From CAYTGG01 sp964581415 (GTDB lineage: Archaea; Nanobdellota; Nanobdellia; Pacearchaeales; GW2011-AR1): 23,707 bases of DNA. Where the stretch lies: positions 1 through 23,707 of the forward strand of contig CAZOOJ010000016.1 of assembly GCA_964581415.1 (NCBI GenBank), written 5' to 3'. Positions 7,190 through 13,423 of this stretch are shown here, piece by piece (the first letter of the stretch is position 1; each line of letters opens with the position of its first letter). The notes under the pieces are model-generated. The model was not told where the DNA came from. It made no database searches and saw nothing but the letters and a program-made list of their open reading frames with translations. The position numbers and the translations under genes are program-made.

Positions 7190-7308
7190 ATTTAAATAAA
7201 AGAAGTGTAAAAATAGAAAAATCCTTAAAAAAATTTAAGAATACAAAAATAATCAGTTGGGCAACACCATTAGGCTGGAGTCATGCTGAATATGTTTTAT
7301 TAAAATGA
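7186..7308 (+). CDS. 40-residue micro-ORF coupled at both ends
   Basis: This is an ORF of 40 codons whose ATG overlaps the pgi stop (ATGA, 7186-7189) and whose TGA overlaps the kinase ATG (ATGA, 7305-7308). The N-terminal half is a basic amphipathic stretch (NLNKRSVKIEKSLKKFKN) and the C-terminal half is the uncharged, Trp-containing ISWATPLGWSHAEYVLLK. There is no signal peptide or membrane helix, and I recognise no family. The double ATGA makes chance unlikely, since random spacer would not preserve both overlaps and an open frame. It could be a genuine microprotein, perhaps interacting with the flanking enzymes, or a shrunken relic kept to couple translation. Confidence 0.6.
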   Translation: MNLNKRSVKIEKSLKKFKNTKIISWATPLGWSHAEYVLLK

Positions 7309-8192
7309 AATATGCAATTGGAATTGATATTGGATGCACAAATATAAAAGGAGTTCTAATTAATGAAAAAGGAAAAATAATCAAAAAAATAGAAAGAAAA
7401 ACAGAAAAAATACTTGAACAGACTTTAGAGATTATTGATTTCTTAAAAAGTGCAGAAATTAAAAAAAGTGAGATAAAAGGAATTGGAATAGGAATACCTG
7501 GAATTTTGGATAAAAAAAGAGAGAAAATACATTCGCTTCCAAATATAAAAAATTTTAAAATTTTTAATTTAAAAGAAATTATTGAAAAAAAATCAAAATT
7601 GAAAACAAAAATTGAAAATGATGCTAATTGTTTTGCATTAGCTGAACTGTTATTTGGTGCAGGAAAAAATATCAATAATTTTGTATGTTTAGTAATAGGA
7701 ACAGGAATTGGAGGAGGAATAATAATCAATAAAAGAATTTATAGAGGAAAAGGAAATGCTTCTGAATTTGGACATATTACAATTGATTCAAATGGAAGAG
7801 AATGTGTTTGCGGAAATAAAGGTTGTCTTGAAGAGTATATTTCAAAAAAAGGTATTTTAAGAAATGCAAAAGAAATAAAATTAAAAGGAGATATATTTGA
7901 AATTAAAAGAAAAATTCAAGAAAGAAATAAAAAAGCTTTAAAAATGATTAAGAAAAGTGGAAAATATCTTGGAATAGGTTTATCTGATATAATCAAAATT
8001 CTTGATCCTGAAATGATACTTATTGGAGGAGGAATTTCCAATTTTGGAGAGAAGTTATTAAATCCTGCAAGAGAAGAAGCTAAAAAAAGAACATTATTTA
8101 ATATCTGTCCAATTAAAAGAATAAAATTAGGAAAATTTTCTGGTGCTATAGGTGCAGGAAGTTTGGTTTTTAGAAAAGATGCCGAAAAATAA
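7305..8192 (+). CDS. ROK-family sugar kinase, probable glucokinase
   Basis: A ROK kinase (295 aa) that probably phosphorylates glucose, giving G6P for the adjacent PGI. The ATP phosphate loop is DIGCTNIKG (8-16), the catalytic base is Asp106 in IENDANCFALAE (103-114), the second phosphate loop is GTGIGGGI (132-139), and the sugar-binding Glu/His pair is Glu154/His157 in ASEFGH. The ROK zinc motif is complete as CVCGNKGC (167-174, Cys167, Cys169, Cys174, with His157). The sequence does not settle the substrate: glucose fits the operon, but other hexoses or amino sugars are possible. The start overlaps the micro-ORF stop, and the 3' end overlaps hjc by 14 nt. Confidence 0.88.
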   Translation: MKYAIGIDIGCTNIKGVLINEKGKIIKKIERKTEKILEQTLEIIDFLKSAEIKKSEIKGIGIGIPGILDKKREKIHSLPNIKNFKIFNLKEIIEKKSKLKTKIENDANCFALAELLFGAGKNINNFVCLVIGTGIGGGIIINKRIYRGKGNASEFGHITIDSNGRECVCGNKGCLEEYISKKGILRNAKEIKLKGDIFEIKRKIQERNKKALKMIKKSGKYLGIGLSDIIKILDPEMILIGGGISNFGEKLLNPAREEAKKRTLFNICPIKRIKLGKFSGAIGAGSLVFRKDAEK

Positions 8193-8580
8193 ATCAAAAG
8201 GAAGTAATATTGAAAGAGAGCTTTTTATGAAATTTATAGAAAGAGGTGATTATCGAGTCGTAAGAGTTGCTGGAAGTGGAACAATGAAAAATGCTGACTG
8301 TGACTTAATTGCTGGAAAAAAAGGAAAAAAGTATGCAATAGAAGTTAAATCAAGCAGAAAACCAATCAAGTATATAACAAAAAAACAGATAAATAATTTC
8401 TTAGTTTTTTGTGAAATTTTTGGTTTAAAACCTGTTTTAGCATTAAGAATAAACAGAGAAGGTTGGTTTTTTCTGCATCCTAAATTTCTTAAAGATACAG
8501 AAGAAAATAGAAAAAATTTTGTGATAACTCTTGAAGAAGCGAAAAAGAAAGGAAAAAGATTTGCTCAATTTTTTAGATAA
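8179..8580 (+). CDS. hjc: Holliday junction resolvase Hjc
   Basis: The archaeal Holliday-junction endonuclease, which resolves four-way junctions in recombination and fork repair. Starting at the ATG at 8179 gives 133 residues beginning MPKNKSKGSNIERELF, the standard Hjc N-terminus. The nuclease residues are Glu12, Asp42 (ADCDLIAG), Glu55 and Lys57 (AIEVKSS), in register with Pyrococcus Hjc. A GTG at 8152 would add nine residues that only translate the kinase gene in another frame, so I reject it. It is the last gene of the sugar-to-PRPP operon. The link to metabolism may be only positional. Confidence 0.95.
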   Translation: MPKNKSKGSNIERELFMKFIERGDYRVVRVAGSGTMKNADCDLIAGKKGKKYAIEVKSSRKPIKYITKKQINNFLVFCEIFGLKPVLALRINREGWFFLHPKFLKDTEENRKNFVITLEEAKKKGKRFAQFFR

Positions 8581-8593
8581 TTCACTATAATAA

Positions 8594-8602
8594 AACTTAA
8601 AA
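8594..8602 (+). promoter_or_regulatory. possible weak TATA box of the HhH protein gene
   Basis: The sequence acttaaaat is centred about 26 nt before the ATG at 8624, in the 43-nt gap after hjc. The position fits a leaderless promoter but the sequence is weak. Confidence 0.3.
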
Positions 8603-8623
8603 TCAGGAATTGTTTAATTTTTT

Positions 8624-9223
8624 ATGAAAAGATTTACAGTAATATTACTTTTGATAATTTTTTCTCTTCCTTTGTATAGCTCTATCTGTGAAGAAGGGCA
8701 GATTGATATTAATTCTGCTTCAGCAGAAAAATTAACAGAGATAATCTGGATAGGAGAAAAAACAGGAGAATATCTAATTGATGCTCGTCCATTTAATTCT
8801 ATTGATGATTTAATTAATGTAAAATATATTGGAGATTCAAAATTAAGCGATATAAAAGAGCAGAGATTAGCTTGTGTGAATAAAGAAGATTCATCAGACG
8901 AGTATGAGGAGCAAGAGAATGAACAAAATGAAGATAAGCAGGAAGAAGACGAATTCGAAGAGAATGAAGAACAAAATAAGGAAAAAGATAAATCTGAAAA
9001 AGATGAAAAGAGCTCAGATTATAATTATCTGAAAACAGATTCAGAAAAAAATCAGATAAAAAATTTAACTTTGAATCCAATAAATTTAAATATAAAAGAC
9101 ATAAAGGATAAAAATAAAGAAAATCCTAATTGGGCTTTATATGGAATTATGATATTCTGTGTCCTTCTTGGATTTTTATTTATTGAAAGAAAAAGAAGAT
9201 CAAATAAAAATGAGTTCAGATGA
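8624..9223 (+). CDS. exported, membrane-anchored ComEA-like helix-hairpin-helix protein
   Basis: A 199-residue protein with four zones: a signal peptide (1-20, cleavage probably near SS-ICEE), a ComEA-type helix-hairpin-helix module (26-80, opening GQIDINSASAEKLTEIIWIG), a very acidic Glu/Asp/Lys/Asn linker (88-145) and a C-terminal membrane helix (170-187, followed by ERKRRSNK). The predicted topology puts the HhH module outside the cell, tethered by a flexible stalk. Cys22 and Cys84 flank the module and could form a disulfide. ComEA modules bind DNA during uptake in bacteria. Here DNA binding is inference, as HhH folds can also bind proteins. The next gene starts 14 nt before its stop. Confidence 0.82.
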   Translation: MKRFTVILLLIIFSLPLYSSICEEGQIDINSASAEKLTEIIWIGEKTGEYLIDARPFNSIDDLINVKYIGDSKLSDIKEQRLACVNKEDSSDEYEEQENEQNEDKQEEDEFEENEEQNKEKDKSEKDEKSSDYNYLKTDSEKNQIKNLTLNPINLNIKDIKDKNKENPNWALYGIMIFCVLLGFLFIERKRRSNKNEFR

Positions 9224-9659
9224 AAATACAAAAAACATAATAGTAGTAATGATGTTTGAAATTATTGGAAAACCTCCAGAATATCTAACTGAAACATTAG
9301 ATAATTTAATAACCAAAATTGACGAAGAAAAAGGAGTTAAAGTTAAGAACAAAAAAATAAATGAACCTGAAGTTATGAAAAAAGATAAGAATTTTTACAC
9401 TAATTTTGCAGAAATTGAAGTTGAAGTTGAAGAAATAAATGATTTAGCTCTCATAATTTTTAAGTATATGCCTGCTCATATTGATGTAATCTATCCAGAA
9501 AAGATTGCTCTTACAAATAATAGTTGGAATGAGATTCTTAATGAGATTACAAGAAGACTTCATGGATATGATGAGATAGCAAGGGTTATTCAATTTGAAA
9601 ATAAAAAAATGCAGAAAAGATTAAAAGAATTAGAAGAAAATTCTAAAGATAAGGAATAA
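9210..9659 (+). CDS. soluble protein of unknown function with C-terminal coiled coil
   Basis: I do not recognise this 149-residue protein. An alpha/beta N-terminal part begins KNIIVVMMFEIIGKPPEYL and includes a long acidic strand/turn region (FAEIEVEVEEINDLALIIF). The C-terminal helix (about 105-145, DEIARVIQFENKKMQKRLKELEEN) has coiled-coil character. There is no signal or membrane helix. I place the start at the ATG at 9210, because the GTG at 9159 would only add residues read through the anchor of the preceding gene. It overlaps that gene by 14 nt, so the two are co-transcribed. The gene ends 20 nt from the convergent minus-strand surface gene, across a T-rich spacer. Confidence 0.75.
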   Translation: MSSDENTKNIIVVMMFEIIGKPPEYLTETLDNLITKIDEEKGVKVKNKKINEPEVMKKDKNFYTNFAEIEVEVEEINDLALIIFKYMPAHIDVIYPEKIALTNNSWNEILNEITRRLHGYDEIARVIQFENKKMQKRLKELEENSKDKE

Positions 9660-9679
9660 AAAGGATTTTTATTAAAAAA

Positions 9680-11137
9680 TTACATTCTCTTTTTCTTAGT
9701 CTTACTATAAAACCAAATTAAAAAACCAATTATTAAAACAACAATTATCCATCCTATTATTTTGCCAGTTAAACTATCTTGTTTTTTTATACATTTACCT
9801 AAACAACAATTTCCATCTCTTGCATATTCTTCTTTTCCTTCACAAATTTCATCTTCATCGCAAATTGTACCATTTTTTTCAGAACATGTTTTAGTTTTAT
9901 AATAACTATCTCCATTTGTAGGAATATAATCTTTTATAAAATTTAAATAAACAGATAGATAGGCATAAGAATCATTAGCCTTTGCAGAGATTTGCCCTTC
10001 AAGAAACTTTAGAGTTCTATTTGAAAAAAAAGAAAGATTAATTTTAATTCTTGAATTTTCTTCAATTTCATTTATTTTCTCTTTTGGAAGAGATATATAA
10101 GGTTCTAAAGAACTGGATATGGAAAGAGAAATATTCTCTAATTTTTTTCCCTTATTATAAATATAAACAGTTCTTGTGATATTTGAATTTGTTGAGAAAG
10201 TTAAATTCAATTTTTCTGGTTCAAATTCAAAGCTTATATTTTTTTCTTCTGACTTATTTTCAGAATAATCCTCATCAGATTCATTTTTAGAATAATCTTT
10301 GCAACAAGTCTGAAATAAACCACAATCTAGTTTTCCTATATCAACTGAATTACTCTTACAAGAAAAAAATTGACAAACTCCTCCAATAGATGTGCAATTT
10401 TCTTCTATTATACATTCTCCATTTTCACAATAATATCCTTCATCGCAATTACCACAACTTCCTCCACATCCATCATCTCCACATTCTTTTCCTGTGCAGT
10501 TAGATATGCATTCAGTTATAAAAATATCAGCAAGGACTTCGTATTGCAAATCTTCTGTGTTTAATTTAATAAAATCTGTAGTCGATTGAGTAAGATTTTC
10601 TATAGAAAAATAAATCTTTTTAATTTCTCCAGATGCGACATCTATCTCCTCTGGACCAAATAAATCAAATGAAGAAGGCTCTATAGTAATACTTATTTCT
10701 GAATTCTTCAAATTTTGCACTTCTAAATAAAAATTCTTATTTGTGACTACATAACCTGGATTCAAAGAAAAATCTGCTGTTTTATCAGTGATTAAAAAGT
10801 TTCTTATTAGATTCTCATTACTAATTTCGCTTCCTTCATAATATTGAACATTTTCTATAATCAAAGAATAATTATCTTCTTCTTTATTTAGAAGTGAAGC
10901 ATATAGATAATAATTTCCATTAATTTTTGCTATAGATGGTTCAAAAGAAACTCTGACATGGTTTCTATAAAGTTTTACATTTTCTTTAGAAGGAGGCTCT
11001 AAAAAATTTCCAGAAAATTTGGTAATCATTGTTTCTCCTTTATCATAAGAGTCTTTCATATCAATTTCAATTGCTGAAATTGTTGAAATTAAAAATAAGA
11101 ATAGAAAAAAAATTATTGTAAAAAATTTTAGTTTCAT
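9680..11137 (-). CDS. Cys-rich membrane-anchored surface protein
   Basis: A 485-residue exported protein: signal peptide (1-22), a beta-rich region (25-205) with a COG1470-like run of extended strands, a cysteine-rich block (210-279), a second beta-sandwich-like region (300-402, about the length of an Ig/CARDB-like domain), a second Cys block (418-449), a C-terminal membrane helix (456-476) and a basic tail (KTKKKRM). The motif CGDDGCGGSCGNC (219-231) is a known disulfide-rich surface-protein element. The blocks CTSIGGVC...TCC (248-279) and CSEKNGTICDEDEIC...CC (418-449) match repeats in the upstream neighbour. Several N-x-S/T sites suggest N-glycosylation. It has its own TATA box. The function is unknown; a cell-surface or adhesion role is inference. 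Confidence 0.85.
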   Translation of the reverse strand: MKLKFFTIIFFLFLFLISTISAIEIDMKDSYDKGETMITKFSGNFLEPPSKENVKLYRNHVRVSFEPSIAKINGNYYLYASLLNKEEDNYSLIIENVQYYEGSEISNENLIRNFLITDKTADFSLNPGYVVTNKNFYLEVQNLKNSEISITIEPSSFDLFGPEEIDVASGEIKKIYFSIENLTQSTTDFIKLNTEDLQYEVLADIFITECISNCTGKECGDDGCGGSCGNCDEGYYCENGECIIEENCTSIGGVCQFFSCKSNSVDIGKLDCGLFQTCCKDYSKNESDEDYSENKSEEKNISFEFEPEKLNLTFSTNSNITRTVYIYNKGKKLENISLSISSSLEPYISLPKEKINEIEENSRIKINLSFFSNRTLKFLEGQISAKANDSYAYLSVYLNFIKDYIPTNGDSYYKTKTCSEKNGTICDEDEICEGKEEYARDGNCCLGKCIKKQDSLTGKIIGWIIVVLIIGFLIWFYSKTKKKRM

Positions 11138-11157
11138 AATTTAATAAAAAAAGGAGT

Positions 11158-11168
11158 ATTAATAAATT
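11158..11168 (-). promoter_or_regulatory. TATA box of the 485-residue surface protein
   Basis: On the minus strand this reads aatttattaat, about 26 nt upstream of the ATG at 11137, in the 45-nt gap after the 733-residue surface gene. Confidence 0.45.
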
Positions 11169-11182
11169 TATTTGATTTATAT

Positions 11183-13384
11183 TTATTTCCCCATATTTTT
11201 TAATTTTTTTAGAATATCATCTACTTCACTTTTTCTTCTTGGAGGAGGATGTCTTATGCGTCTTCCTGAAGGAGGAAGAATTCTTCTTCTTGGTAAGGGC
11301 CCTCTTGGAATTACAGAAGGTGGAAAAGATGGAGGCCTTCTACTGCCTCTAAAATTTTTAGAACTCCCTTTTCTAAATTTAGATTTTATTTTTAGATAAT
11401 AAGGTCTTAATCTATCTCTAAAAATTATTCCTAAAACTACAAGAATAATTAGAATTATCAGAAGAATTATCCAGAAATAATTTTTCTTTGGAGGAGGACT
11501 TTCTTTTTTGATGCAACAAACTTTTGAGCCGTCACATTCATATGATTTTCTTTCTTCATCATCTTCACAACTATATCTACAGATTCCATAGTAATTTTTC
11601 TCACATTCTGGTTCTACTGCTTTAGTCTGACAAATTCCATTAGTACAGCAAGTTTCTCCTATTTCTAAATCAGATGCATCTATTAAATTTCCATTACATT
11701 CTTCATTTGAGGAACATACTTCTCCTCCTTGTTCATAACAAGTATTTGAGGATTTTGGAGTGTCACAACATTTAAATGTTCCAGCACAATCATAATTTTT
11801 AAGTATATTTCCCTGACAGTTCATTTCAGACATGCAATAATAACCTGCTTCCTGACAATCAGGAGGTTCATTTTCTGACTCACAATATCCTGTTAAACAA
11901 CAAACTTCTCCTATCTCTAAATCTGAGACATTTTCTGTATAATTTCCAGTGCAAAACTCATCAGAATTGCAGATAGTTCCATTTTTTTCTTTACAAGTAT
12001 CTAATCCTTCAAATTCATCACAACAAACTTCTCCTTCATTTGGACAAACATACTGTTCAAGAATATTTCCTGTGCAATTTTCATCTTCAGGAATACAAGT
12101 ATATCCTACTCTCTCACAAGTATTCAATTCTCCAGTACACTCGCTTGTATCAAAAGTGCATTCATTTTCTGTTCCAGGAGAATAACAGGATAAATTTCCT
12201 CCAGAATATCCTAAATCATAACAAAGTTGATTATTCAAATTAGAACCATCACATTTCTCTGCTCCCTCTACAACACCATCTCCGCAAATTTGAAGATTGT
12301 AATATCCAGGCCAAACAGAATAAAGTAAAAAAGCATTGTCTCTTAAATTTCCTCCATTCCAGCATCCATCTTCCTGCTGAACTTCTAGTAACCATTCTTT
12401 TGAATTTTTCTTCTCTTGAATCTCGTCGTATTGAAAAGGATATAAAGCCATAGCAGTATCATAAAACTTATCTCCTGATTCATCCCAATATTTATCTGAT
12501 TTTTGTTTTAACAATAAAGAACTTCTAATATCAGAAGAATCTGTTAAAAAATATAAGAAAGATTCAGGTAAATATTCCTTGTTCTCATCTTTCATTGCAA
12601 TTAGATAAGAAAGATAAGGAGAGACATCATAACCTAAATCATCCAAAGCTAAAACAGCCCATAAACTTCCTTCATAATCACAAGAAGTTTTTTTTGAAAA
12701 ACACAAAGAATTAATTTTTTCTTTAGTAGTTCCTTCTGCAGATGCTGAAGAAGTTCCTTTTAATACATGAATTGTAGAAGAATCTTGTTTTTTGAATAAG
12801 AGAGCAGTTAAAAATTGTTCGTCGCATGAGATTTGAAACTCTTCATTATAACAACTTTCAGAAATTTTAAGCCACCAATTTCCTTCTGATAATGTCAAAC
12901 AACTTCCTGCATCATTGCTAATTTTTTTATCTTCTCCAATTTCTATATCATAAGAATTATTAGAATAACTTATAACACAATTTGCTGGCTTAGGACTTTC
13001 TATTTCAAGATACCATTCTAAATCTGTAGAAGTTTTATTTTGAGAAAAGAGCCATTTTACTGCTTCATCTGTATTTATATACATTTCATTTAAAGCTAAA
13101 ATAGCCTGAGCAGTTGTTTTTATATCGCAATTCGATGCTGGCCAACATTTTTTTCCATCTGATTCTTTAATAACCTCTTTTTTACATTTTCCAACAGATA
13201 ATAAAACAAAAATATTTTCTTCTAAAGAAGTAGAACATTGATTTTCAACTTTATTTAATAAACAATCGTATGCTTTTTCTATTTTTGTTTCTTCGTCTTC
13301 TAATCCATATATTGCTGTATTATTAGTAATTATTAAAAATGAAATTAGAAGAATTAAAATACTAAAAAAATATCCTCTTTTCAT
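11183..13384 (-). CDS. toroid-like, Cys-repeat surface protein with Pro/Arg cytoplasmic tail
   Basis: A 733-residue exported protein: signal peptide (1-27); a helical region (30-362) with repeats resembling prenyltransferase/terpenoid-cyclase-type alpha/alpha toroids (TTAQAILALNEM, YEGSLWAVLALDDLG, KFYDTAMALYPF, QQEDGCWNGGNLRDNAFLLY); a CGDGVVEGAEKCDG element (367-380) of the DUF4215/Myxococcus Cys-rich type; five tandem repeats of about 40 residues with six to eight Cys each (423-625, ending CC); and a membrane helix (636-654). A cytoplasmic tail of about 78 residues follows, dominated by Pro and Arg (RRPPSFPPS, PRGPLPRRR, RRIRHPPPRR) and ending in a short helix (SEVDDILKKLKNMGK). No catalytic residues are evident, so the toroid probably serves binding. 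The function is unknown. Confidence 0.83.
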   Translation of the reverse strand: MKRGYFFSILILLISFLIITNNTAIYGLEDEETKIEKAYDCLLNKVENQCSTSLEENIFVLLSVGKCKKEVIKESDGKKCWPASNCDIKTTAQAILALNEMYINTDEAVKWLFSQNKTSTDLEWYLEIESPKPANCVISYSNNSYDIEIGEDKKISNDAGSCLTLSEGNWWLKISESCYNEEFQISCDEQFLTALLFKKQDSSTIHVLKGTSSASAEGTTKEKINSLCFSKKTSCDYEGSLWAVLALDDLGYDVSPYLSYLIAMKDENKEYLPESFLYFLTDSSDIRSSLLLKQKSDKYWDESGDKFYDTAMALYPFQYDEIQEKKNSKEWLLEVQQEDGCWNGGNLRDNAFLLYSVWPGYYNLQICGDGVVEGAEKCDGSNLNNQLCYDLGYSGGNLSCYSPGTENECTFDTSECTGELNTCERVGYTCIPEDENCTGNILEQYVCPNEGEVCCDEFEGLDTCKEKNGTICNSDEFCTGNYTENVSDLEIGEVCCLTGYCESENEPPDCQEAGYYCMSEMNCQGNILKNYDCAGTFKCCDTPKSSNTCYEQGGEVCSSNEECNGNLIDASDLEIGETCCTNGICQTKAVEPECEKNYYGICRYSCEDDEERKSYECDGSKVCCIKKESPPPKKNYFWIILLIILIILVVLGIIFRDRLRPYYLKIKSKFRKGSSKNFRGSRRPPSFPPSVIPRGPLPRRRILPPSGRRIRHPPPRRKSEVDDILKKLKNMGK
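11510..12120 (-). repeat. tandem Cys-rich repeats coded in the 733-residue surface gene
   Basis: Five units of about 40 codons alternate between two patterns. One is 'C-x-x-x-G-Y-x-C...G-N-I-L...C-C' (beginning CERVGYTC and CQEAGYYC). The other is 'C-x-E-x-x-G-x-x-C-x-S-x-E-x-C...D-L-E-I-G-E-x-C-C' (beginning CKEKNGTIC and CYEQGGEVC). A fifth, divergent unit begins CEKNYYGIC. The alternation suggests duplication of a two-unit block. Related units occur in the 485-residue neighbour. Confidence 0.7.
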
Positions 13385-13402
13385 ATAGAGATTAATTAAA
13401 GG

Positions 13403-13414
13403 TTATTTATAAAT
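13403..13414 (-). promoter_or_regulatory. TATA box of the 733-residue surface protein
   Basis: On the minus strand this reads atttataaataa, about 24 nt upstream of the ATG at 13384, inside the 39-nt gap after the primase gene. Confidence 0.5.
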
Positions 13415-13423
13415 ATTTTTAAA

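Noticed and set aside
8152..8178. GTG-initiated N-terminal extension of Hjc
   Set aside because: The extra residues translate the ROK kinase gene out of frame, and the ATG at 8179 gives the standard Hjc N-terminus with catalytic residues in register.
9159..9209. GTG start for the 149-residue protein
   Set aside because: The extension lies over the membrane anchor of the preceding gene. The ATG at 9210 gives a natural soluble N-terminus.
11172..11399. Plus-strand ORF over the 3' end of the 733-residue gene
   Set aside because: It is a shadow of the Pro/Arg-rich tail on the opposite strand. It has no promoter and a composition explained by the complementary codons.
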